A DNA stretch of 64,000 nt. Source: Pandoraea apista. Its GTDB lineage: Bacteria > Pseudomonadota > Gammaproteobacteria > Burkholderiales > Burkholderiaceae. The position numbers and the translations under genes were made by a program. Positions 26,192-33,786 of this stretch are shown piece after piece. Within the stretch, counting starts at the first letter, position 1. Every line of letters starts with the position of its first letter. The notes under the pieces were generated by a model, which had not been told where the DNA came from, made no database searches, and was given only the letters and a program-made list of their open reading frames with translations. The stretch lies in assembly GCF_001465595.2 (NCBI RefSeq), contig NZ_CP013481.2:2108001-2172000 (forward strand). The letters are read 5' to 3'.

Positions 26192-27301
26192 ATGACCGAA
26201 CCGCTCGAACCGTCTCAGGCACGTGAATCGTCCGCCCAGTTTTCAGCCTCGGCGTCTTCCGGAGCGCCGGACACTCCCGACGCTCCGCTTGTTGGCGTCA
26301 CCGTTCTGGATCTCACACGTTTGTTACCCGGTCCGCTCGCGGGGCTTCGCCTCGCCGAATTGGGGGCACGCGTCATCAAGATCGAGGACAAGGGCGCCGG
26401 TGACTATGCCCGCGAGATGATGCTTGGTGAGAGCGAGGCGCCACCGAGCGCCTTCTGGCGTTTGCTCAATCGCGGCAAGGCGATCGAACGACTCGACCTC
26501 AAAGACGACACCGATCGCGCGACGTTTCGGGAATGGGTGTCTCGTGCCGACGTGTTGCTCGAGGGTTTCCGCCCCGGCGTGATGGCGCGACTTGGCTTCG
26601 ATTACGAGACACTGGCGCGTCTCCGGCCGTCGCTGGTGATGGCGTCGATTACGGGTTACGGACAGCATGGCCCAATGGCACACGCCGCGGGGCATGACAT
26701 CAACTACATCGGCTACGCCGGCGTGCTCGATCAGTTGGGTGACACGGCAGACGCACCGATCGTTCCGAACTTCCAGATCGGCGACTTGTACGGCGGCGGG
26801 CAGGCGACGGTGCAAGCCGTATTGGCGGCACTTGTCTCGGCACTGCGTACGGGGCGCGGCAGATGGCTCGATATCTCGATGACCCACGAGGTGTTTCGGG
26901 CGAATCTTATCCCTGCGGTCGCGTTGCATCGGCAGGGGCATGTATCGCGGGCGGGCACCGATTTGCTCAACGGGGGCGTGCCTTGCTATCAGGTCTATCG
27001 TACGCAGGATGGACGGCACATGGCCGTGGGGGCGCTTGAGCTCAAGTTCTGGCAAGCCTTGTGCGACGTGCTCGGGCGCAACGACTGGAAGTCGCGGCAC
27101 TGGTCACTTGGGCAAGTGATCGGCGGCGCCGATGCTCGTGCGCTTCAGGGCGAACTGGCCGCGGTGTTTGCGAGCGCGTCGCTGGCAGACTGGACGTTGC
27201 GTTTTGCCAATGCGGATTGCTGTGTCACTCCTGTGTTGCGTCTGGAGGAAGCCATGACGCACCCGCTGTTCGCTCAGACGCGCGGGTCGCTGACGCCGTG
27301 A
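26192..27301 (+). CDS. CaiB/BaiF family protein of alpha-methylacyl-CoA racemase type
   Basis: 369 residues with an N-terminal ~30-residue polar extension, then VGVTVLDLTRLLPGPLAGLRLAELGARVIKIE. The residues matching the racemase triad are present: H168 in AAGHDINY, D198 in QIGDLYGGG and E283 in GALELKF. Each lies 42 positions after H126, D156 and E241 of Mycobacterium tuberculosis Mcr, so the spacing is exactly kept. This points to 1,1-proton transfer on a 2-substituted acyl-CoA rather than CoA transfer. It follows the CoA-transferase gene by 112 bp on the same strand and is the last gene of the cluster. A CoA-transferase role cannot be excluded. Confidence 0.82.
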   Translation: MTEPLEPSQARESSAQFSASASSGAPDTPDAPLVGVTVLDLTRLLPGPLAGLRLAELGARVIKIEDKGAGDYAREMMLGESEAPPSAFWRLLNRGKAIERLDLKDDTDRATFREWVSRADVLLEGFRPGVMARLGFDYETLARLRPSLVMASITGYGQHGPMAHAAGHDINYIGYAGVLDQLGDTADAPIVPNFQIGDLYGGGQATVQAVLAALVSALRTGRGRWLDISMTHEVFRANLIPAVALHRQGHVSRAGTDLLNGGVPCYQVYRTQDGRHMAVGALELKFWQALCDVLGRNDWKSRHWSLGQVIGGADARALQGELAAVFASASLADWTLRFANADCCVTPVLRLEEAMTHPLFAQTRGSLTP

Positions 27302-27432
27302 TGCCGAGGTGAGGGCGCCGAGGGGGCGGATAGTGCGGAGCGTTACCGAATGTCACAATTTTTCAGGCAGGAGAAACGCGAAGCGTGGCTGTTCATCGCG
27401 TAGAGTCGTCGCTGACTGACACAGATACGCTC

Positions 27433-28221
27433 ATGACCCGACGGCTTGCCCTGCACCAACATCGATACTGGATTACCCGTGCCGCGCGAGGACGACTGGC
27501 AATGGTGCTCGTGAGTGCGGCTGCGGGCGCGGCGGTTTCCGGGTGTGTGTCTTATCAGGATGCGCCGATCGATCACGGGAAGGTGCGATCGACGCCGATG
27601 ACGACGGCCGATCTGGCGCAGACGGACATCAATCGGATGGCGACGCTGGGCATGCGGGCCAATCTCGAGAGTCTGTACGTGCTTGCCGACAAGCTTTACA
27701 AACGCAACCCGCGCGAATGGCGTAAGGGCGGGCTCGCGACTCAGGCGCAGGCAATGGCGCAGTTGCGCGCTGCGGTGGAAGGGCGTCGCAATCTGCCGGA
27801 ACTGAAGGACCTGCGCGACGTGAAGGCACTCTCGCTCTCACTCGATCCGGCATTTGGCGGCGATCGCGTGGCCGCTTTCGTCTTCAGCCTGTCCGATACG
27901 ATCATTGCCGCGCATGGCGGAACGACCGTGTTTTATCTGAGCGATGGTCTTGACGCGCAGCGAATCTACAACGCCGCGCGCAACGTCGAAATCGCGGCCT
28001 GGTTGCTGGCGAGCCGTCGTGACGCCGTGGGCAAACCACTACTGCTGGCGAACGAGATCGCCGACGTGCGGAACGTGAGCTTTGAACGGGAATTCGGCAA
28101 GATCATCGGCCGACTCGATCTGCTGGCCGAAATGCTTGACGAGAAGTACCGTCGGGCGGGCATCGGTTACGCCCAAAATCTGCTCGGTGCGCAGTTTCTC
28201 CAGTTCCTGCCGGTGCGATGA
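27433..28221 (+). CDS. Predicted lipoprotein of unknown function
   Basis: 262 residues with a basic N-terminus, a hydrophobic stretch MVLVSAAAGAAVSGC and a lipobox cysteine, so it is probably an outer- or inner-membrane lipoprotein. The mature part is soluble and alpha-helical, with no motif I recognise. It is full length with good codon use. An in-frame GTG at 27385 with AGGAG 12 bases upstream is the main alternative start; it would lengthen the signal sequence to over 50 residues. It lies between the catabolic cluster and dinB on the same strand, with no evident link to either. Confidence 0.75.
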   Translation: MTRRLALHQHRYWITRAARGRLAMVLVSAAAGAAVSGCVSYQDAPIDHGKVRSTPMTTADLAQTDINRMATLGMRANLESLYVLADKLYKRNPREWRKGGLATQAQAMAQLRAAVEGRRNLPELKDLRDVKALSLSLDPAFGGDRVAAFVFSLSDTIIAAHGGTTVFYLSDGLDAQRIYNAARNVEIAAWLLASRRDAVGKPLLLANEIADVRNVSFEREFGKIIGRLDLLAEMLDEKYRRAGIGYAQNLLGAQFLQFLPVR

Positions 28222-28259
28222 CCAGACGTTACTGATGGGGCGCAGATGCTGCGCAAATG

Positions 28260-28275
28260 CTGTATATTTGCACAG
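28260..28275 (+). promoter_or_regulatory. LexA (SOS) box upstream of dinB
   Basis: The 16-bp site CTGT-ATATTTGC-ACAG is a perfect match to the CTGT-N8-ACAG LexA consensus. It ends 18 bp before the dinB ATG, and a TATATT -10-like hexamer lies inside it, so LexA would block the promoter directly. Confidence 0.9.
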
Positions 28276-28292
28276 TGTTTTCGCTGCCCGCC

Positions 28293-29420
28293 ATGTCATC
28301 CTCAATTCGCAAGATCATTCACTGCGACGCTGACTGCTTCTACGCCTCCGTCGAGATGCGTGACGATCCGTCGTTGCGAGGAATCCCGTTGGCCGTCGGT
28401 GGGCAGCCCGATCAGCGCGGCGTGGTTGCGACATGCAATTACGAGGCTCGCGCCTTTGGTGTGCGTTCCGCAATGCCGTCGGCTCAGGCGCTCAAGCTGT
28501 GTCCCGAACTGCGCATTATTCCGCCCGCGATGAGCCGGTACCAGGAGGCGTCGCGGCGCATCATGGCGATCTATCGCGATTACACGGATCTCGTCGAACC
28601 GCTTTCGCTGGATGAAGCGTATCTGGACGTGACGGACAGTGAGCATTGCGATGGCTCAGCGACATTGATCGCTCGCGAGATTCGCGCGCGCGTCGCGGCC
28701 GAAGTCGGGCTGACGGTCTCGGCAGGCGTAGCGCCTAACAAGTTCATCGCGAAGATTGCCAGTGACTGGCGCAAGCCCGACGGCATGTTCGTTGTGAAGC
28801 CCGCGCAGGTCGATGCGTTCGTGGCGGAGCTGCCGGTCGAACGTCTGTTCGGCGTGGGGAAGGTCACGGCTGAGAAGCTCCGCGCGCTGGGCGTAGATTC
28901 GTGCAGCGATCTGCGACGTCATTCGATGGCTGATCTCACCGAGCGTTTCGGTGTGTTCGGACAACGTCTTTTCGAGCGATGCCGCGGCATCGACACGCGC
29001 GAAGTGAGCCCAGATCGTGAGCGCAAGTCGATCAGCGTCGAGACGACTTACACGCGCGATCTGCGAACGCTCGCCGAATGCGAGACGGCGCTCGAACCGC
29101 TGCTTCGCCAATTGTTCGAGCGCATTGAGCGCGCGCGACGCAGCGAGCCGCTTTCGGTTGCCAAGGTCTTCGTCAAAATCCGCTTCGCCGACTTTTCGCG
29201 CACGACAGCCGAAGCCGGTGCGTTGCGCGTCGACCCCGCGCAGTGCCGAGAACTGCTGGCGGAAGCCGTGGGACGCAAGCGCAAACCGGTTCGACTGATG
29301 GGCGTTGGCGTGCGCCTCATGGAGGCGCAGGCTGCCCGCCAGTTGCGACTGTTCGACGACTGGGATGACGCCACCTTACTCATTGCGCCGACGGGTGATA
29401 ATGCTCCATCACAGTCATAG
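28293..29420 (+). CDS. dinB: DNA polymerase IV
   Basis: 375-residue Y-family translesion polymerase. Catalytic residues appear in IHCDADCFYASVEMRD near the N-terminus and SLDEAYLDVTD near residue 100. The helix-hairpin-helix region (VGKVTAEKLRALGV) and little-finger domain follow. A beta-clamp motif QLRLF is near the C-terminus. The ATG at 28293 was chosen from family homology (MSSSIRKIIHCDAD). A perfect LexA box lies 18 bp upstream, so SOS induction is expected. MgtC-like gene 29446 follows after 25 bp and may be co-transcribed. Confidence 0.96.
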   Translation: MSSSIRKIIHCDADCFYASVEMRDDPSLRGIPLAVGGQPDQRGVVATCNYEARAFGVRSAMPSAQALKLCPELRIIPPAMSRYQEASRRIMAIYRDYTDLVEPLSLDEAYLDVTDSEHCDGSATLIAREIRARVAAEVGLTVSAGVAPNKFIAKIASDWRKPDGMFVVKPAQVDAFVAELPVERLFGVGKVTAEKLRALGVDSCSDLRRHSMADLTERFGVFGQRLFERCRGIDTREVSPDRERKSISVETTYTRDLRTLAECETALEPLLRQLFERIERARRSEPLSVAKVFVKIRFADFSRTTAEAGALRVDPAQCRELLAEAVGRKRKPVRLMGVGVRLMEAQAARQLRLFDDWDDATLLIAPTGDNAPSQS

Positions 29421-29445
29421 ATCGCACAGGCGAGTGAGGTGAGGG

Positions 29446-29955
29446 ATGGCGGAGATCATCGAGGTCACATTGCGACTGACGGCGGCATTGATTCTGGGCG
29501 GCCTTGTCGGACTCAATCGAAATCTGCATCACAAGTCTGTCGGCTTGCGAACGCTGGCAATCGTGTCGTTTGGCTCGGCGTTATTCGTGCTGGCGGTCGT
29601 GCCGTTTCCGGGGTCGTCGCTCCCCTATGACGGTTCGTCGGTCAGCCGGGTGATACAAGGCATTGTTGCCGGCATCGGTTTTCTCGGCGCGGGTTGCATC
29701 ATCCGTCCGAGTCACGGTGCCTCGGTCCATGGGTTCACGACGGCGGCGGCGCTTTGGAGCACCACGGGAATTGGCATTATTTGCGGTCTGGGGCGCTGGC
29801 ACATTGCGCTCGTGGCGATGGTGCTACTGCTTATCGTGCTGGCTGTCGGCGGGCGCATCGAAGCGCTCGTACACCGCTGGCTGGGACACGGCGAACCGCA
29901 GGCGCCGTCGTTTGACGGGGACGCATCGGCGCCGCGTGAGCGCGACGGCAAGTGA
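29446..29955 (+). CDS. MgtC/SapB family membrane protein
   Basis: 169 residues with four to five membrane helices. The family signature is clear: ALILGGLVGLNRN, SVGLRTLAIVSFGSALF, IVAGIGFLGAGCIIRP and HGFTTAAALWSTTGIGIICGLG. It has only the short membrane module and lacks the ~80-residue ACT-like C-terminal domain of the Salmonella virulence protein MgtC, so it is closer to SapB/YhiD. Family members have been linked to magnesium homeostasis and to inhibiting the F1Fo ATPase. It starts 25 bp after dinB on the same strand. Confidence 0.88.
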   Translation: MAEIIEVTLRLTAALILGGLVGLNRNLHHKSVGLRTLAIVSFGSALFVLAVVPFPGSSLPYDGSSVSRVIQGIVAGIGFLGAGCIIRPSHGASVHGFTTAAALWSTTGIGIICGLGRWHIALVAMVLLLIVLAVGGRIEALVHRWLGHGEPQAPSFDGDASAPRERDGK

Positions 29956-30035
29956 CATCCATCCAGCGTCTGCAAAAGATGCACATCGCTGCCCCCTTGC
30001 CCGGGAAGTCACGGGAAAAATCCTGCGGATACCGA

Positions 30036-30059
30036 AGAAAAATGCCCGCCGAAGCGGGC
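30036..30059 (-). terminator. Probable terminator for the leftward lipoprotein gene
   Basis: GCCCGC/GCGGGC (30044-30049 with 30054-30059) closes a CGAA loop. Read on the minus strand it is followed by TTTTTC. It lies about 140 bp after the stop of the lipoprotein gene at 30202-30657. Confidence 0.6.
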
Positions 30060-30201
30060 AAATGACGTTGTCGCAGTACCCCCAAAAGGACGTAAGAGGG
30101 CGATTTCATTTTGGTCAGCGGCGTGTCGTTCGCCAATCGGGGCTTGCCCGATTAGGGAAAGCACGTCGGGGGGACTACGTAGGTTCCCGCGATATCCCGC
30201 T

Positions 30202-30657
30202 TTACCGGATCGCGCGAAGTTCCGTGGCGCGGGCGCGTGCAACGCGCAGGCCGTCGGCCTTCAGGGAGAGGGTAGCAGCGTCGGCTTGCTGCGCGGCGTC
30301 GGTTGCTGAGGTGTACGTCAGAATGGCCGCCTGCCGCTCACGGTAAAACCGCTCGGTAATCGGTGCGCACTCCGCAGCGGCTTCGTCTGCCAGCCGGCCG
30401 GGATCGGGCACGAGATTGATGTAACGCGCCACATGGCCGTAAAGGCACGTACGGTACTGATCGGCTGCGGCGTCAGCGGCCGCCAGATGTCGCTCACGCA
30501 AAGTCGCGGCGTCCGGCGCGGCAGGACGCGTTGCCGCAGGTCCGGTATTCGGTTTCGACGGGGTGGCGCAGCCGGTGACAAGCAGGGCGGTTGCGACACA
30601 GAAGAGGGCCGGCGCGACAAGGCACGCACGGACCAAATTCGGAAACTTCCGAGTCAT
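30202..30657 (-). CDS. Small predicted lipoprotein of unknown function
   Basis: 151 residues with a signal sequence and lipobox ending LLVTGC at about residue 30, followed by a Pro/Ala-rich linker and a helical domain of about 100 residues. The mature domain has a pair of cysteines (in YRTCLYGH and AAECAPI) that could form a disulfide in the periplasm. I recognise no family. It is divergent from the photolyase gene and shares a 111-bp promoter region with it. Confidence 0.75.
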   Translation of the reverse strand: MTRKFPNLVRACLVAPALFCVATALLVTGCATPSKPNTGPAATRPAAPDAATLRERHLAAADAAADQYRTCLYGHVARYINLVPDPGRLADEAAAECAPITERFYRERQAAILTYTSATDAAQQADAATLSLKADGLRVARARATELRAIR

Positions 30658-30768
30658 GAGGTAATCGAGGCCGATGGCATAAAGTCCGCGATATCGCTAT
30701 GGTACGGGATTTGAAGGATTCGTCCCGAATCAACCGACAACGGCGCGCAGGTGTCGCGCCAATCCGAC

Positions 30769-32265
30769 ATGAGCGAATTTCAAAAAGGGCTGGTATGGAT
30801 GCGGCGCGATCTGCGCTGCACCGATAACGCAACACTGACGCAGGCGCTCAATGCGTGCCGCGAGGTGTATGCCGTGTTCGTTTTCGACACCACGATTCTC
30901 GAGGGATTGCCGACCAACGATCGTCGTGTTGCATTTATTCACGAGAGTGTCGCCGAGTTGGCGCGAACCTTTGAAACTGCCGGAGGGGCCCTGATCGTGC
31001 GTCACGGCGATCCGACGGTGGAGATACCCTCGTTGGCGAAGTCGCTGGGTGTTCAGGCAGTGTTTTCAGGGCGGGACTACGAACCGGCAGCGGTGGCGCG
31101 CGATCGCTCTGTGGCGCACCTTCTCGACGATCTCGGCATCGCGTTCGAGACAGTGAAGGATCAGGTGATCTTCGAGGCGAACGAGATTCTGACCGCACAG
31201 GGCGAGCCGTACAGCGTGTTCACGCCTTATCAGCGGGCGTGGTTGAAGCAGGTGCGTCCGGTCGATCTGGCGCCTCACGGGCGTAAAGGCGATCTGCAAC
31301 GTCTGGCGGTACCCCCGGGCGGCGCCCAGCCACTTCCTTCGCTCGCGTCGATGGGATTCGAGGTGCCCGAAGCACGCCGGATCGCGATCCCCGCCGGAGA
31401 ATCCGGTGCGCGGCAACTGCTGGAGGATTTTCTGCCGCGCATGGCGCATTACCACGAGTGGCGGGATTATCCCGCAGTGCGAGGGCCGAGCTATCTGTCG
31501 GTTCATTTGCGATTCGGCACGATCTCGATCCGTACGCTGGCACGCGAGGCGCATCAGGCCATGTTGAAGGGCGGTGACGGGGGCAGTGGCGCCCAGACGT
31601 GGCTAAGCGAACTGATCTGGCGCGAGTTTTACTTCATGATCCTGCATCACCATCCCGAGGTCGTCGGGCGCGCATTCAAGCCGGCGTACGACGCCATCGA
31701 ATGGGCCTTGGGCAAGGCTGCCGAGGCGAATTTTCAAGCCTGGTGTGAGGGCCGAACGGGGTATCCACTGGTCGATGCGGCCATGCGTCAGATCAACCAG
31801 ACCGGCTACATGCACAACCGTCTGCGGATGGTCACTGCCAGTTTCCTGGTCAAGGATCTGGGCATCGATTGGCGGAGGGGAGAGGCGTATTTTGCCCGCG
31901 CGCTCAACGATTTCGACTTGGCGGCGAACAACGGAGGCTGGCAATGGGCTGCCTCGACGGGGTGCGACGCGCAACCCTATTTCCGCATCTTCAACCCGGT
32001 CACGCAGTCGGAGAAGTTCGACCCGCAAGGCCGTTTCATCCGGAAGTACGTGCCAGAGCTGGCCGGATTGCCGGATAAGGCGCTACATGCGCCGTGGCGA
32101 GCCGATGCGCAGACGCTGCTGGACGCCAAAGTGACGCTGGGACGCGACTATCCGCAGCCCCTGGTTGCCCACGACCTAGCGCGAAAGGAGACGCTGGCGC
32201 GGTATGCGGTGGTGAAAACGCCTGCCGTTTCCAGCGACAACGACGACACGTCGAGCGCCGATTGA
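30769..32265 (+). CDS. phrB: Deoxyribodipyrimidine photolyase, class I
   Basis: 498-residue photolyase that uses blue light and FADH- to split cyclobutane pyrimidine dimers. The N-terminal Rossmann antenna domain starts KGLVWMRRDLRCTDNATL. The C-terminal FAD domain has WLSELIWREFYFMILHHHP, GYPLVDAAMRQINQTGYMHNRLRM and DFDLAANNGGWQWAASTGCDAQPYFRIFNP. The length fits the family. An in-frame GTG at 30751 is a possible alternative start. A predicted terminator lies 270 bp downstream. Confidence 0.94.
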   Translation: MSEFQKGLVWMRRDLRCTDNATLTQALNACREVYAVFVFDTTILEGLPTNDRRVAFIHESVAELARTFETAGGALIVRHGDPTVEIPSLAKSLGVQAVFSGRDYEPAAVARDRSVAHLLDDLGIAFETVKDQVIFEANEILTAQGEPYSVFTPYQRAWLKQVRPVDLAPHGRKGDLQRLAVPPGGAQPLPSLASMGFEVPEARRIAIPAGESGARQLLEDFLPRMAHYHEWRDYPAVRGPSYLSVHLRFGTISIRTLAREAHQAMLKGGDGGSGAQTWLSELIWREFYFMILHHHPEVVGRAFKPAYDAIEWALGKAAEANFQAWCEGRTGYPLVDAAMRQINQTGYMHNRLRMVTASFLVKDLGIDWRRGEAYFARALNDFDLAANNGGWQWAASTGCDAQPYFRIFNPVTQSEKFDPQGRFIRKYVPELAGLPDKALHAPWRADAQTLLDAKVTLGRDYPQPLVAHDLARKETLARYAVVKTPAVSSDNDDTSSAD

Positions 32266-32568
32266 CGAGAGATCGGTGTATACCCCGGTCAACTTTTTCT
32301 GTGGCCGACCGTTGATATCGGTAGGGCCCGTGAGAGGCCCAGGCTTCCGTAACGGTTCGCAACGTCGGGGGGCGTTAGTGAGCGTCAGTGAGCGCCAGTG
32401 GGTGTCAGGGAGGGAGTCGTACACCAGCGAGAAGTGCTCGGAAACGAGCGAGGGCAGGCCAAAACCACACGGAGAAGCTGAAAAATCCTTTGCCGCACAG
32501 ACGGCAGCTTCGCCACACGGGGTTTGCGAAGAGCGAATGCCCGGAGCGTGATCGTTCCGGGCATTTTT
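32266..32568 (+). other. 303-bp intergenic region after the photolyase gene
   Basis: It contains a short run of imperfect 10-bp direct repeats (32372-32411) and a rho-independent terminator (32536-32570). I find no credible gene. Confidence 0.55.
32372..32411. repeat. Four imperfect 10-bp direct repeats
   Basis: Consecutive units GCGTTAGTGA, GCGTCAGTGA, GCGCCAGTGG and GTGTCAGGGA differ from one another by one to four bases. They form a short degenerate tandem repeat in non-coding DNA. Confidence 0.6.
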
Positions 32569-32570
32569 TT
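32536..32570 (+). terminator. Rho-independent terminator downstream of phrB
   Basis: AATGCCCGGA (32536-32545) pairs with TCCGGGCATT (32556-32565) around a ~10-base loop and is followed by seven T residues. It faces rightward; the convergent urea transporter gene ends inside its T-run. Confidence 0.85.
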
Positions 32571-33444
32571 ATGGAGCGCCGGGCCGCCGACGCCGAGCGG
32601 TGGCCCCCAAAACGATCCAGACTGCCAGATTGAACGGCAGTGTGAAGTACGGCCAGCCCAGAGGGCCCAGCGCCTGACCCAGCGCGATACAGATAACGCT
32701 GGCCAGCGCGGCGCCAGCAAAGCGCAGGGCGGGTCGGCGGTTGAATACGCCCAGCCCGAGTGCCGCTAGAAACGCGTTCACGCCAATACCGCCCGCCTGC
32801 GCGGCCATCGCAGGCCATGGGATGGCCAGACCTGCGAGACCCGCCCACACGGAGATACCTGCTGCAAGCGCCCACAGCGTGACCCGCACGTTCCACAGCG
32901 CGAGGAGGTACCAGGTGAGCAGGCCCAGCACCAACGGGGCCACGAAGACGACCTGACCGACGGAGCAGAAGACGAAACCGGGGGTGCCTGTGTCGCACGA
33001 GAGTGCCCCCATGCGTGGCAGTAACGCCAGCCAGGGCTGCGCGGCCCATGTGAGCACCATAACGCCTACGAACGGGCCGGTCAGCGCCGGGAGGCTGTGG
33101 CGGGCGAGTATGACCGTCATGAAGACAGTCAGGCAGACGCAAACCACGAGCCACGCAGCGAACGTGGCGTTGGGCTGCCACAAGGCGCCAAATGCAATGC
33201 CGGTCAATGCACCGTTGTAGCCGAGTAATCCGCTGCGGCGCTGCTCGCGTGGCAGCCGTAGCGCAATCCCCAGACACGACGCGGCAACGCTGGCGGCCAA
33301 CCCCGACAGCGCCGCAGGTAAGTCAGCGAGCGCGAGTAGGGCGAACAACAGCATGCCGATGCCGGCCGATGGAATGAAATAGATCTGCGCAAAGTTCGCG
33401 ACCGTGCCGCGTAGCTCGTCGATCAGCCAATGGCGCTCGCCCAT
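32569..33444 (-). CDS. Urea transporter (UT family)
   Basis: 291 residues, almost entirely membrane segments. It carries urea-transporter hallmarks: IYFIPSAGIGMLLF, LLGYNGALTGIAFGALW in the first half, and the C-terminal FTLPFNLAVWIVL pore segment. These channels let urea cross passively. The start at 33444 (MGERHWLIDEL) has a GAGG sequence upstream; in-frame ATGs at 33483 and 33507 would add a Pro-rich tail. No urease or urea-cycle gene is nearby. It lies downstream of glnS, but a terminator separates the two. Confidence 0.85.
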   Translation of the reverse strand: MGERHWLIDELRGTVANFAQIYFIPSAGIGMLLFALLALADLPAALSGLAASVAASCLGIALRLPREQRRSGLLGYNGALTGIAFGALWQPNATFAAWLVVCVCLTVFMTVILARHSLPALTGPFVGVMVLTWAAQPWLALLPRMGALSCDTGTPGFVFCSVGQVVFVAPLVLGLLTWYLLALWNVRVTLWALAAGISVWAGLAGLAIPWPAMAAQAGGIGVNAFLAALGLGVFNRRPALRFAGAALASVICIALGQALGPLGWPYFTLPFNLAVWIVLGATARRRRPGAP

Positions 33445-33786
33445 CGCTTGCCTCGGGGACCTCGGGGCGGGGGATGCTGGCATGGGTGAGGGGCGAGGCA
33501 GTGGCATGGGCGTACAGCAGTAATTCGGGCGAATGTTGACGGTGGGCTCACGGCGCACGGCGGCTCGGTGGGAGGCGTGGCCCACATGAGCAGGAGCGAT
33601 GGGCGCGAGCTTACGCCGAACCGGCGTGGGCGAGTGCGGCGGCTAGTTATAGTTGGTATTTGGTGCAACGTGATGGCGTCTCGTCGGACGGTTTGCCTGT
33701 CTGGCCGTTGGGCGTTGCACCCCGGAAAAAACAAAACCCGCGCACAACGGCGCGGGTTTGGTTTGGCGATTGTCGCTACGCGGCGA
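33445..33786 (-). other. 342-bp intergenic region between the urea transporter gene and glnS
   Basis: It contains the glnS terminator (33725-33759), the probable promoter of the urea transporter gene, and possibly that gene's alternative upstream starts. I see no other gene or repeat. Confidence 0.5.
33725..33759 (-). terminator. Terminator of glnS
   Basis: Read on the minus strand, AAACCCGCGC pairs with GCGCGGGTTT (33750-33759 with 33734-33743), followed by a TTTTGTTTTTT run. It sits 28 bp after the glnS stop. Confidence 0.88.
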
